Made by a program: the position numbers and the translations under genes
In this document: one piece after another, positions 46,261 to 59,036 of the stretch
Layout of the letters: every line of letters starts with the position of its first letter
Position numbering within the stretch: the first letter of the stretch is position 1
Source of the DNA: Rhineura floridana
Taxonomy: Eukaryota; Chordata; Lepidosauria; Squamata; Rhineuridae
Length of the DNA stretch: 64,000 bases
Assembly: GCF_030035675.1 (NCBI RefSeq)
Contig: NC_084483.1
Span: 142,945,425-143,009,424, forward strand
Direction: 5' to 3'
The notes under the pieces: model-generated
Database searches by the model: none
What the model was told of the DNA's origin: nothing
What the model saw: the letters and a program-made list of their open reading frames with translations, nothing else

Positions 46261-46885
46261 AAGATTTGAGAGGGCATATGGTTGTCCAAATCCATGCAAA
46301 TGTCTGGTCTACATTCTCAAACTGCAATAACTGAAACATCCCATAAGATCTAACTAGATGGTGCCCTGTTAATCTCAGCGGGACCTGTCTCAACTGTGGT
46401 GTCAGATTTGGAATGAATGCCCCTTGGTAATCCATAAGATTTAACTCTCCACAGGTGGACATCTTAATGGATCTCCCACCCCTACAGGAAGGATCAGTTA
46501 AATCCAGTTTAATCCTTACCAGCACATGATCCAATTACAACACTTGGATACCCTGTTAGTAATTTGAATAAAAGAATTCCTGAAATTACTTTACAGAAGG
46601 AAATTGAACAAGAACAAGATATTTCTCAAGGAGAGATAAACAGACGAGTTTTGTCTTTTTTAGGTCAGACCTAGTTCATAGCAGGAAAATATTCAATGAC
46701 TACAGGGAGAAACTCCCTCATAACTGTACAGCCAATCAGAGTATGAGTTATCTCAGCAAGGATCATGCCACTTAGCTAAGTAACACTTTCTCCACCATCA
46801 TCCCTCTTGGTTAACTGGCTAGCTGTAAACAGAATTAACCCTTACATTACTAACTGAATGATCCTTCCTGTTGTACTTCCAACAC
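46261..46885. other. Unassigned sequence, possibly more of the old L2
   Basis: 46261-46560 could be the upstream continuation of the reversed L2, but the match is too weak to call. No gene was recognised. Confidence 0.3.
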
Positions 46886-47830
46886 CCTCACCTTCAAACA
46901 TAAGAATAACCAAAATGATCAGACCAAAGGCCCATCTAGTCCAGCATCCTGTTCTCACAGAACCCTCTGGGAAGCCAGATCCCTCTGGGAAGCCGACAAA
47001 CAGGCCTCCAACAGTGGAGGTAGAACTTATCCTCTATGAATTTGTCTAATCCTCTTTTAAAGGCATCGAAGTAAGTGGCCATCACTACTACTTGTGCGAG
47101 TGAATTCCATTGTTTAATTACACCCTGAGTGAATTACTTCACTTTGTCGGTCTTGAAAGTTCCAACACTCAGCTTCATTGGATGGTCGTGAGTCTAGTAT
47201 AATGAGAAATGGAGAGAAAAAATTCTCTACACCATGCATAATCTTGTACACCTCTATCATGTCTCATTTTACTCGCCTTTTTTCTAAACTAAAAAGCCTC
47301 ATAGGGGAGGTGCTCCAGCCCTTTCATCATTTTGACTGCCCTTTTCCAAAGCTTTTCCAGCTCTACAATATTTTTTTGGGGGGTGAGGTGACCAGACCTT
47401 TACAGAATATTCCAAGTGTAACTGCAGCATAGATATGTACAAAGGCATTATGATATTGACAAGTCTTATTTTTAGACTTTTTCCTAACAATTCCTAACAC
47501 GAAATTCACCTTTTTCACAATTGCCACAGAATTTTCATTGAGTTATTCACTATGACCCCAAGATCTTCCTCTTGGTCAGTCACTGCCAGTTCAGACCCAA
47601 TTAATTAACTTACATGTGAAATTCAGATTTGTTTGTCCCAATGTGCATCACTTTCCACTTGCTTACACTAAATTGCATTTGTAATTTTACTGCTTATTCA
47701 CTCAGTTTGGAGAAGTCCTTTTGAAGCTCCTCACAATCCCTTTTTCTTTTAACCACCAAGAACAACTGGGAGCCATCAGTAAACTTGGCTACCTCACTGC
47801 TAACCCTTAACTCTAGGACCAGAGGTGGAC
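46886..47830 (-). mobile_element. CR1 LINE 3' part, reverse orientation (CR1-D)
   Basis: The minus strand reads from the CR1 RT region (about 47830-47560, with AACTTGG and AGTGACTGACCAAGAGG) down to the CR1 3' end. The terminus includes CTAGATGGGCCTTTGGTCTG and CAGGATGCTGGACTAG equivalents near 46920-46960. A duplicated CCCTCTGGGAAGCC lies at about 46963-46995. Frames are broken. Confidence 0.75.
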
Positions 47831-48274
47831 TTCTGTCCAGAAAGCAGATAGTCATACATGTGTAATACACTGAATAGCCCTCACTCCCTACTGGCTTTCT
47901 ATCTGCATATCTACATATGCAGCTTTTGAGTTAGTTTACCGGTTGCCGAAAAAGATGGCCGACGGCACTGGTAGCACTTCGACAGAGCTCCCTCTCTGAT
48001 AAGTATTCTCTCCTGAAGTCTTTTAAATTTGTGCAGCTGAAGAATTTCCTTTGAAGTGGGGAGCTGAAATATTACTTGATTGGATTTTTTGGAGGGATAA
48101 TTGAAGCTAGCCAAGCCTAAAAGATAGGAAAGCGAGGAATGTAAGAGTTTCAGCATTCCTGCCACGGTTCCTTTAACCTGTAACAAGAAACGCCCAGCTT
48201 AAGCTGTTTTTATACTCTGCTTCTTGTACTAAACGTTCGGAATTTGTGACACGAAGATAAATCTGAAGCTTGGA

Positions 48275-50322
48275 ATGGCGCTGACAAGAAAAGGGAGGAA
48301 AGCTTTAGGAATCCCCCCCTCCTTTGAAAGTCTGCCTGTAAGGAAATCAAAGAGAAGAAGGAAGGAACAGGCTCCGATTTCTTCACCTCAATTGATGGCA
48401 GATAAGATATCTAAGGCCCGAAATAGCAAAAAAAAAATCAGTTCCTTTTTTCCCACTATGCCCCAACATTACTGTGAGAAGAACGTTTTACCTTCAGAAG
48501 ATTCTCCCTTGGACTGGACTATTGATACAAAGGGTATCCCCCAAGAAACGACAATAGAGTCTGCAGCTTTAAGTCTGGCTGATGAAATAGCTTTGGTTGA
48601 AAGCCATAAAGCAAACAAAACAATGACCCCTCCAGGAACCAGATGCAAGGATTCTCCAATAAACAACTGTGTGCACTCTGATGAAATTCCTTTAAGAGAC
48701 AATGCCGTATCATCACAGGCATGTCATGTAGACCAGGACTCTATCTCCCCAGAAGTCGACATGTCGGGGCTTTTATTTGAAAATGCTGAAGGAAATATTA
48801 GTCCTGCTTCTGAGCCTTACCTTCAATTGGGACAGGATCTCCCTTTAAAAGGGTGGTTGTTCATGTTCGCGACAGAGCTGGAACATGTGAATACTTTTTT
48901 AAGTGAATGTAACAAGCTATTAACGACACTAGTGGAATTACAACAAAAATCCTTAATTTCTCTACCTTTGCCTACGGTTGAGAAGCCATTTAACATAAAC
49001 GTCCCTCCATTGGATGTCCCCTCTGGGACTAAGCCTATCCAGTTGAAAGTTACTACCACTAGAAGAGGCAGGCGAAGTGCAATTTATGCAAAAAAAAGCA
49101 AAAACCTAAAATCCCAAAAACATCTAAAACATCTAAAAGGTAATAAAATGAACTTTGAGAGACTTTTCGACTTACTGGATAAAGCTCCAACAGAAAGTGC
49201 AAAGAATCCTAGGCTCATTCAATCAAAGAAACTTACCAAGAATAACAAATCCAATCATTTGGGGGAAGTCATTCATCTTAGTTCTCTCTCTCCTTCCCTA
49301 CCGGTAGCTAACAATACTTCCAATATTAGAACGAGTGACTATATCCCCCAACAGGACCCGTGGCATGATGTACTCGTGGAAGAGCAGACAAGACTGGTTA
49401 AGGAAGTCGCGATGACGTCTTCGCGGTGGAAACTGGTCCTGAATGATCGCAAGCTGGTATTCTCGAATTACCCTAAACCTAGAGGTTTTATTTTGCCTGA
49501 AGAGAGAAAAAGCCATCTTAAAGAGATATTACAAGGTGTCCTGTTATTGCCTCTAAATACATATGATGTTGAGCAGGTGGAATATCTATATTACAATGGA
49601 CACAGGGCTCGTGCCTTGGTCACCTTCTCTACGCGAGAGACCACCATGTATATCAGACAAAATGAGAAGGTTCTGGCCAACCAGGTATTGCTGTATTAAG
49701 ATTTTTTGAAAATCAGGCTCCTCCCGTGAATCTAATGTCATATATACAAAACAAATGTCATCAGACTGAGATACAGCTTAACTCCAGATTATTGATTGAC
49801 TTAGAGTCATTGGAGATACTTAATAGGAAAAAAGATAAGTCAGGCCCTTTAAAAAGTCAAATGCCTCTAATTAACCTATCTCCTGACTTATACATTCAAA
49901 ATAAAAGACTTCAGTCAAAAGCTTATTCCAATCCTGATGTCCTTACCATCTTGGATCCTGTGGACTTATCTATAAGGAAAGGTGACTCTGCGGTAGAGCC
50001 CCTAGAGGGTCTAGTAAAATCACTACCTCGAGATGGTCAGCAAACTGAGGGTGGGGTTTCAGATTCTATGGATGAGGAACAATCACTGCTGTTTTCCTTT
50101 GGCTCTTTGCCTTTTAGCCAGCGGAAAGAAATTTTAACGAGACTCGATATTCTTACGGCTCGATTAGTTGATATTCACATGCAGGAACTTATGAAGTCAT
50201 CTACTGCAACAGATGGAATAGGAGATGACAAGTTTGAACAAAAGAATCAAAGGAGAGCTAGTCCTGACACTGGCAAAGAGTTATCACTAATACTATCACA
50301 AGCATCACAACAACAACTGTGA
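48275..50322 (+). pseudogene. ORF1 of the full-length LINE, interrupted
   Basis: ORF1 starts at ATG 48275 (MALTRKGRKALGIPPSF) and is open for 474 codons to 49699. It begins with a basic stretch (SKRRRKEQ). The last 100 codons look like an RNA-recognition-type fold, with LVLNDRKLVFSNYPKPRGF and YLYYNGHRARALVTFSTRET. Just before the stop the same protein sense continues in another frame, which is open at 49726-50322 (198 codons). That suggests one frameshift near 49690. I see no clear CCHC knuckles. ORF1 proteins of this group coat the element RNA. Confidence 0.65.
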
Positions 50323-50766
50323 ACCCCACTTAGGAACTTCACAGTAAATAATGTTAAGAATAAAGATTCTTTTGAGCGTGTTCATCTACTAGTGGATCAG
50401 TTGCCAGAGGGGGCCTCCGATTTCGATTCTGATCTCGGTACAGCTGCTCAGCAATTGAACGATCTCCATCAACCTGTCCAAGACGGCCCCAGTATCCTAC
50501 TCCAACAACCCGTGACAAGAACAACTGAGAAACTCTCCCAATGTGAACTCTATTATGACTATTCCAATTCGGCCGCACTTCCTTTTGATTGGTTGGCAGC
50601 ATGGTATCTGGAACCATACGAGATTGGCTCGCCAACGAGCTGGGTACCAACTTCAACTCCTTTACCAACAATTTCTCAAAAAGTAACTGCAGAGAATTGT
50701 TGTGTTGTATCTTCAACTTTAATAGACAAAATTCAAGAGTGCGATTGACAGAGTGGTCTCTTTTCT

Positions 50767-53700
50767 TCCCCCCTTTTAAAAATTCTTTCATGGAACATTG
50801 CGGGGTGGAAATCTAAATCTAGAGATCCGAGTCTCCTGGCCTATTTAAATAAGTTTGATGTAATCCTGTTTCAGAAAACCTGGTGTGAGGATCAGATTTG
50901 TATTGATGGTTTTGCTACAATTAGTACCCCAGCCCTACCCAAGGTTAGAAAAGGGAGGGCTAGGCAAGGCCTGAGTATTTCGGTTTCGTCAAGATTGGAT
51001 GTCAAGCTTACTGAACTTACTAATTTGGAGACGGGAGAAAATGGTTTTATGGCATCTATGTTATATTTAGAATTTAGAGCTCTACAAATGACAATATTAT
51101 TATTAAATGTATATTTCATTCCCTTTTCGAATAGGGAGGACATTTTGTCAAGCTGGATAATTTTTGAATCTTTATTTGTCTACTGAACGTCTTTCTATCC
51201 ACAAGCCTTCTTAATTCTTGCCGGGGATTTCAATGCAAGAACTGGTTCATTTGCAGTTGACGTCCCACAATCTGGTTTACTTATAAATGTGGATAGGAAG
51301 CATTTGAGATGTAAGGCTCGTCATTCGAAAGATACTGTCCTAAATTTAGCAGGAATTGCCCTCCTTCAATTTGTTTTTAAGCACCAATTACATATTTTAA
51401 ACGGCTCTCATGGGGATGATTGGGGAGAATTTACTTTCATTCCCCCCATGGGTCTAGTGCTGTGGACTATATAATAATCCCTTATATGAAGGAATATTTA
51501 GGACATTATTTTAGAGTTGCAGACAGTACTGATAGCGATCATTTGCCCCTAGAATACTTTTTTACTATTAGAGGGAAAATTTATTTAACAATTCAGCCTG
51601 AGCCATACTTAAACTCATTAACACTAGACATCTATAAGAGAGCTAAATGGTCTCCTCAATTATCTCAAAAATTTTCACAACTAGTAAAATCTCTTCAACT
51701 ACTGTATTTGACATCTCAATTGGCCATGATTGGATCTATATCAGAGGGCTTAGTTATTTACGAGCAAATAGTAGAACTGCTCATTTCTGAGTTATATGAA
51801 GCTGGTACATCTAGATCTCCTCATTTAAGAGCCCCAAGAAACCGATGGTTTGATGGGGACTGTAGAAATCTAAAGAAGACGCTTTCGTCAGTTTATCGCC
51901 AATATAGGAGAAATAACGAACATCTCCTCCCAAGTATATATTATAAGCTACGTAGGGATTACAAAAAACTCATAGTCAAAAAGAAGCAGGAGGCAATAAG
52001 GGAATCTTGGCACATGCTTGAAGTTGCAGTTGCTACTCGTAACTCAAAGACATTCTGGCAGATTGTATCAGGTGCTCTTTCTAAACAAAATGATACTTAC
52101 GACTGTTTTATTACTGCAGCCACCTGGGAACAGCATTTTCGTGCAGTATTTAATAGTAAGGAAGATGTACATACTTTATATTCACTACCGGATCTTGTAG
52201 ATATCCCAGAGTGGGACCCAGTGGAACCAGATACGATCGCTGAATTAATTGCACAGCTAAAAAATGGTAAAGCAGCTGGCCCGGACAGCATCACCCCTGA
52301 ATTACTCAAAAGTGGTATTTCTTGGTGGGCACCCATGCTTGCCTCTCTTTTTACATTAATCAACAGTTCTGGTAGAATTCCAATTTCCTGGCTTAAGGCG
52401 TTTGTAATTCCGATTTATAAGAAAGGCCCCAGGAATGACCCAGACAACTATCGCCCTATTAGCCTGTTGTCTGTAGTGGGAAAGGTTTATGCTAGTTTTT
52501 TGAGCAAAATCTTGAATCTATGGGTCAACTCAAAAAACATCCTGAACCAAGCCCAGATTGGTTTTATGCCAGGGCATTCTGCTTTAGATCATTGCCTCTT
52601 ACTGTCTCAGCTAGTTCATAGATATATCAAGCCAACCCGAGGCAAATTATTTGTTGCCTTCATAGACCTAAAAGCTGCGTTTGATTCCATCTCACGTGAA
52701 CGACTGTGGAATAAGTTAGAATCTCTCCACATTGATAAGAGATTACTTCGGCTGATAGCAACATTATACCATAACACCTCGATTCAGGTTCGCTGTAATC
52801 ATTTAGGTCATCTTTCTCGTGAAATATGCTCCACACAGGGAGTGAGACAAGGATGTGTCCTTGCCCCAATGCTGTTTAACCTTTATTTGGTGGACCTCCC
52901 CTCCATTCTGGCTGATATTCAATCTCATGCCCCCAAAGTAGGAACAGATAAGGTGCCTATCTTATTATATGCAGACGATACGGTGTTACTATCCCAAACC
53001 CGGCTAGGACTCAATAGACTACTATCACGATTTACGTCTTATTGTGAAGATAACTCTCTAATGATAAATTACGTAAAGACCAAGGTCATGATTTTCTCAA
53101 GGAGAAAAGTCAGATATTCCTGGCAGATGGGCTCTAATAAAATCGAACAGGTTAATCCTTATAAATATTTAGGGCTCTGGTTCCAAGAAACGGGTTTATG
53201 GAACTCCCATATAGTTTATTTAAAAGCAAAGGCAAATAAAAACATAGGTGCAATTACACGATTCTATTTTACTAGTGGTGGTAACTATATCCCGGCAGCT
53301 ATACGTCTTATTAGACATAAAATGATCCCAATGTTGATTTATGGAGCCCCTATTTGGTCTCCATACTACAAAGGAAGTCTGGATAGTATTGTCCATGCTG
53401 CTTTGAGATCTTTATTTGGGGTTCCAAGATGTGTATCTGGTGCTTCTTTATTGTTAGAAGCCGGGATGAATTCCCTGACCTGTTTAATATGGATTTATAC
53501 TTTTTATTTTTGGATTCGTTGTTTTAAGATATTAACTCCTGACTCTTATGTGGCGCGTCTTTTAAATGATTCTCTTTTTAACGTTTCATGGACAAAGAAG
53601 ACAATGGAGAAGCTCACATCGGTGGATCTCTCCCCCTTTGAACTCCTAGAGATGGATTACAACAATGCTAGGATGATGGTAAAGCGTAGATTAACTGATA

Positions 53701-54146
53701 TAGACAATCAGACACTAATGAGCTTGGCTATTGGCCCTTGCTCCCCGAGGGCCTTGGGTTTAAACATCTTCCCAAGTTCTGAAGGGATGAAATATCTATA
53801 CTGGCTGACTGTCCCAAAATATAGACGTGCATTCACGTTAGCTCGTTTTAATGTTCTGCCTTCCAAACTCCTACAGGGTAGGTTTAAAAAAATACCAAGA
53901 ATTTTTAGATACTGCCCTTGCAAAAACTCAGAAATTGAGACCGTCTCTCATGTCTTGTTTTATTGCAAATTTTATGATCGGATCAGGAACGATCTCCTGT
54001 CTCCAATTTTACTAAAATACCCAGGCCGATCTAATGATATATTATTAACGACTATTTTACAAGGTCAGGATGTAATAATTACTTTAACTGTGGCCAAATT
54101 TATAAACCAGGCCATACAGATTAGGAAGGATTTCTGTGGGTCCTAG
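50767..54146 (+). pseudogene. ORF2 of the full-length LINE: endonuclease and reverse transcriptase
   Basis: The endonuclease begins KILSWNIAGWKSKSRDPSLL at about 50780 and continues with VILFQKTW (Lys where the catalytic Glu is usual), LILAGDFNARTG at about 51210 and TDSDHLPLE at about 51530. A TGA at 51184-51186 and a frameshift near 51450 interrupt it. From 51420 a 908-codon frame carries the reverse transcriptase: NYRPISLLSVVGKVYASFL, QIGFMPGHSALDH, motif A VAFIDLKAAFDSISRERLW, GVRQGCVLAPMLFNLYLVDL, and YADDTVLLS. It ends in a Cys/His motif CPCKNSEIETVSHVLFYC. There is no RNase H domain. The RT frame is fully open. Confidence 0.82.
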
Positions 54147-54462
54147 TTCTGATGGACATAAATTGAATTTTTACTGCACGGTTTTATTGTATTAAATTTA
54201 CTTTTTTATATTGATGTGTATTACTGCTGTGATTTCCTGAGGCATATGGATGGTGCGATAACTTAATATATATATAAATTACCATTTAAGGGGACAGTTT
54301 GTTGAATCTGACCACGGAGGTACAAATTGTCCGCGCATTGTCCTTAGTATATGTATTGATTGATACAACCCATTTTAAAGTAGATGTATGTTCTGTATTT
54401 AGTTTTGCTTTGCAATGGTCTGTTGACTAAGCAATAAAGTTTATTGATTGATTTAGTTTACC

Positions 54463-55398
54463 TGGAAACCAAGGAGAGGCTTTCCTGGCTTCCTCACCCT
54501 GCTGCTGAACTCACTCAGTTGCTAACTTGTTACCTTGCCATTTTGTCATTGGGATTGCTGCTTCAGCTAGGGCTCCCGTCTTGCTCATGGAGCAGGCTCC
54601 CTCACTAGATTGTTCCAAATTTATAGTGCTGTCAAGCTTCTCCCAGCTTTTAATGCAGCCAATTAGATCAGGAGGTCCTAATTTGAAAAACACAGGGATA
54701 TGTAGCTCAACTACTGGGCTCACCCAAATGACAGTGACTAGGAATTTGAATGGGGGCTGAGGTACATACTTTAGGGCCCAATCTATGGTCATGATTATAA
54801 TTGTTAAACTGTTTTCATATTGTATTTTTAAATTGTTGTAAGCTGCCTTGGGATCTCATGGTGTAGGGTGGGGTATAATAATAATAATAATAATAATAAT
54901 ATACAAATAAAATAAAATTACACATTATTTTCAGAAGACCTTTTAAAAGTATTGCTATTGCAAGTTGTTAAACTAGTTGTTCTGAGTTCCCTTTATATTT
55001 GGCTGTCCAAAACATAATCATTTACTTTAGACACTTGCATCTATCATCTTATAGGCACATTCAGTTAAAAGGAACACAGAGCTAAGCACATCAATAGTTG
55101 TCATGTTCCACACTAGTCAGAATTTAATAGCTGTCATCCTCTAAATAATTATTTTAAATGGAGAAGCATGAAGGAAATTGAAGGAACAGTTCAATGAACT
55201 AGGTAGAAGAATTACAATTTAATCTTCCACTCATTACAGCAAGTAAGAACTGATCAATAGGAACAAGGAGTGCATTCATATGAATTCCTCTTGAAGACTC
55301 CAGTAAGGCTGACCCTTGACAGATCCTTCTATGCCTTCATCTTTTTGGGCTCCTGTACAGATTCTTAGACTGAGTTGTGACCATTCTAGGAGTGGATA
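54463..55398. other. Intergenic sequence with an L2-type tail
   Basis: At about 54835-54905 an L2-type terminus is visible (GTAAGCTGCCTTGGGATC... GGGGTATAATAATAATAA). The rest holds nothing I recognise. Confidence 0.45.
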
Positions 55399-55457
55399 TT
55401 TATTTATTTATTTATATCCTGCCCTTCTCCCTATAATAGGGCACTCAGGGCGGATGT
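55399..55457 (-). mobile_element. L2-type 3' tail fragment, reverse orientation
   Basis: TTTATTTATTTATATCCTGC then CCTTCTCCC...GGGCACTCAGGGCGG is the reverse complement of an L2 hairpin and tail. Only about 58 bp are present. Confidence 0.6.
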
Positions 55458-55789
55458 TGCTTTGTTGTAGTGAATTCACTTTGTATTCCCAGATTCATAC
55501 AATGTCTGGCACCTCAGTTTAAATGGTAGCAAGGATGAGAAAGATCTTTATCTGAGTACTAAAAAACTTCTTCCAGCATTGGATTAAATTGAGAAACGGT
55601 ATGACTAAATGGCCAGTAAAGTTTTCCTGAAAGAAATCAGCAAGGTTGTCACTTCTTTGATGGGAAGCTAGCAAAAGCCATGATCACTGGATTTCAACGT
55701 CCCCTCTGACAAACCCGTGTAGGCCAACTATATGTTTTCTTGGATAAAATTGGTTACTTGGATACTTTCCAATATTTTTTTCCAATTCA

Positions 55790-57100
55790 GTTCAGGACTG
55801 AAACTACTGTGATGGATGACCTGCGCAGGGAGATAGGCAGGGATAGTGCAATCCTGCTGATTCTCCTGGATTTTCAATGGCTTTTAATACCATCAACATG
55901 AGATCCTTCTTGACCACCTAGACATGACATGTTCTGCAAAGGTGACTTTGATTGGCCCTGCAGAGTAGATCTCAGGAGCTGGTACTATGGGACTGCTGTT
56001 TCATGATGTGGCCTTTGGTGTATGACATAGTGCAAGGTTCCATTTTGTTCCTGATGTTTTTCAACATCTGCATGAACCCTTAAGGGGAGATCATCCAGAG
56101 ATTTGGATGTCATCAGTAGGATGCCTAGCTCTCTCATTTCTATTGTACAGGCCTAGAAAGGCAAGTAGAAGTAGTGTCTGGGGGAAGTTTTGGATTGGAC
56201 AAGGGTGAACAAGATGAAGCTTAATCCTGATAAGACTGAAGTACTGGGTGGACATGTGCTGTCTGTCCTGAAAGGGCTGTACCTCCTCTGAAGCAACAGA
56301 TCCACAACTTGGGGAGTTTTTTTGGATAGATAGATGCCACTGCAAGGAGTGTCTTCTATCAAGGTCTACCAAATGCATCTCTTCTTGGAGAAGTCAGACC
56401 TGGTCTCAGTCTTCCACGTCTAAAGTCGAGCCGCTGTAATGCACAACATCCCACATAATCTTCGCACCTTCAGAGGCATGGCTGGTTGGGATCAGAAGCG
56501 GCTTACTAGCTGGGGTGGAGCTGCTATGCTAACGTCCCGGCAGGTGAGTTGCCATTGCTTAGAAGAAGGAAAGTGGGTGTGGCAAGGTGGCAGGGAGGTC
56601 AGTGCGGTGCAAACACACTGGCAGGAGCACCAGATGCATTTTTATTGTGTTTTTGAGAGCTAGTTTGGGAACCTACTTTAGATTTGTAAAGCATAAGTAT
56701 TTTTATAACTGAATGAATGAAAAAAGTGCTTTACATCAGCTTTCCCTTGGACAGTCTGGAAATTTCAATTGGTTCAGAACATGACCACCAGGATTTCATT
56801 TGGGCTAAGTGGTCAGATCATATTATGCTAATCTTAAACAGCTCTACTGATTAAGAGTTTGCTTTGGGACTCAATTCAAGATGATGGTTTTGACCTTTAA
56901 AGCCCAGACCTTTAAAGAATTGCTTCCTCCCATTTGAACCTGTATTTGATTCAAACTCCTGCCTGTAAAGAAGCCTGGAGACTTGCAGCAGCAAGGTCTT
57001 TGCTTGTCTGTGCCACTGTAACTCATGGAGCTGGGGAGGGGTTCTGTGGTGTTGTATGGGGGCAGGAAGCTATCCTGGAAGCAAGTACGCATCATTGTGA
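55790..57100 (+). mobile_element. Old L2 LINE fragment, interrupted
   Basis: Weak but ordered L2 similarity is visible: GATGACCTGCGCAGGGAGA and GCTGATTCTCCTGGATTTT (motif A region, about 55815-55890), TTTTTCAACATCTGCATGA (about 56058), then the C-terminal block TTTTGACCTTTAAAGCCC (about 56889). About 56440-56690 does not match and may be an insertion. All frames are broken. Confidence 0.6.
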
Positions 57101-57594
57101 GTTCATTTGTTCTCTCCATATATGGATGACATGTGAGTGTTGTTGCCACCACAGCCTCTCTTATTGAGAGGCATTGGTGATGTTTCCATGGATGCTGGGG
57201 CCTGATTTCCACTTTTGTAGCATTTTGTGATTTTCTGAGTATTAACATTTTCCTCATCTCTCCTGGACTTGGCAGCTGTTGCACCATAGCAGCAGTGCCC
57301 CCCCTCCCCTGGAAAACAGGTGCACAAGTTATCTCAGTGTATATCTCTAGAATGCAGACAGTACATCATAACTGTTTCTTGAAAAGAAAAATACAACAAG
57401 AAAACAAAACAGATACAATTTGACATCAGATAAAGAAGCAGTTGCTTAGAGCAAGGACAAAAATATTGAAGACTCTTAGGACAAAAATATTGAAACCATC
57501 CTAAAAGGTGAATGTTTGCCACTGCACTTCTGAATTTGCTACTACATTACACTATTGAATTAAATGTGGCTGAGTCTCAGGTTAAGTGGAATTA

Positions 57595-57850
57595 GGATTG
57601 CAGCATTAAAATAATTCTGAGCACAAGAATTTGTTTCCAGTACCAGAACTGAACAGAGCTCACAATTTTTCAACACAAAAATCCACACCTGGTTACTCCA
57701 AGCTTTCTTCATTTCAGCAGTATAAAGGTGGGAGGGGGAGTCATCTGTTTGCTGCTTATTGTTAAATAATTGAGTCAGAAATCCTTGCTGATCAACTGCA
57801 AATCATCAGATCTACCAGTAGATACAAATCTATCTTCTGTCCATCCTTGC
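57595..57850. repeat. Dispersed repeat, family member 2
   Basis: This is homologous to 20384-20688 (ATTCTGAGCACAAGAATTTG, CACACCTGGTTACTCC, TTGAGTCAGAAATCC). The family was not identified. Confidence 0.45.
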
Positions 57851-57860
57851 TTTATACATT

Positions 57861-57930
57861 TACCTGATAGTGAGTCCCATTGAACTCAATAGCATGTACT
57901 TGAGTAGATATACATAGGACTGCAACTAAG
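57861..57930. repeat. Short dispersed palindromic-type repeat
   Basis: Copy with AGTGAGTCCCATTGAACTCA and ATAGCATGTACTTGAGTAG, then CATAGGACTGCAAC. Confidence 0.5.
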
Positions 57931-59036
57931 ATTGAACATCTGTGCGTTCATCAGTAATTAAAGACCCATAACTTTTGGCTGAGGAAAAGATAGCACACCT
58001 AGTTAGGGCTTGGAGAAAAACATCTGTATTATTCAGATACAAGCTTCTGAGTTAAATTATACCCACTTCAAACAGCTTGTCTATGCTGCCAAGGAGGTCG
58101 CCATATACAAAGAGCCACATCAACCTCCCCCTGCAATTGTCTAGTTCAGTGGTTCCCACCCTGGGGGCCGTAACCCCCACGGGGGCTGTGAAGTAATCCG
58201 AGGGGGCTGTGAACAGTAAAGAAATGAATTTTTAAAAAAGAAACGTCATTCCCTGGATGCTGTCTGCTCCCCACTGTCGCTGCAGACAACACCTCCCCCT
58301 TGCTCCAAACAAGACAGAGGATTTTTGCTGAAGCGGCAGAGCTTCTTACAGGCATGCCAAGGGCAGGCAACTGACTATAAAACACATGGCAGTCGCCGAA
58401 GTAGACTGAGAATGGAGCTACCAGGAAGAAGAGGGGATTACTATTGCCAGCTCCAGTCTCCTCACACTACCACTACTGACAATGCCCTTGCTCAGAACAA
58501 GAAGAGAGGCTTTTTGTGAAGCAAAAAGAAACAAGGCTGCAAGGAAAAGCTGCTTTCCTCTTTCCTTCTTAGCAACCAGCATGCCTGCTTTTCTTGGCTC
58601 CTACTTTGCTGCCACCTCCTTTTAAAAAATATTCTTTCTTATTAGTAAGGCCGCCCAGATCTTCGGCATAGAGGGAGCCAAGGAGCAGAGAGAAAGCCCA
58701 GGACTTGCTCACACCCCCATCACTGAGGCTGTGTGTGCCAACATTCCCCCTTTCTTCCACCTACACTCTACCCCCCAATCTCTCTTTCCAAGATGCTGTG
58801 GCAGTTGAGGGCTTCCCCTCACATGCCTGAATGCATGCACACCTGCAGTTGCTTGCAGGAGGGGCAGGTGTGTTTGTGTGTGTGCGCACTGATCTGTCTT
58901 CTGTTCTGCTCTCATTCCCCAAATGCACGCTAACCAAGTCATCAATGCGGATAATCATTCCAAGCCCTAAAAGCAATAACAGCCCAATTTAATCCATCCA
59001 CCCTGTTGTCTGCAGTGCACAATTTAGCATCCCTAT

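Larger units (their letters stand above)
47941..54452 (+). mobile_element. Full-length two-ORF non-LTR retrotransposon (I/Jockey-group, possibly Vingi)
   Basis: A 6.5-kb LINE flanked by an exact 10-bp duplication TTAGTTTACC at 47931-47940 and 54453-54462, so both ends are known. It has a 5' UTR of about 330 bp with GCCGAAAAAGATGGCCGACG, an ORF1 region (48275 to about 50322), an ORF2 region (about 50767-54146) with an apurinic-type endonuclease and reverse transcriptase, and a 300-bp 3' UTR. It ends GCAATAAAGTTTATTGATTG plus AT, not in poly(A). This layout and the RT motifs set it apart from the L2, CR1 and BovB copies around it. Clade placement in the I/Jockey group, perhaps Vingi, which is reported from reptiles, is by memory of motif style and is uncertain. 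A few breaks in both ORFs make it inactive but fairly young. Confidence 0.85.

Noticed and set aside
56440-56690. A small gene inside the old L2 at 55.8-57.1 kb
   Set aside because: The 74-codon frame has no recognisable domain, splice context or conservation signal; it looks like an unclassified insertion.
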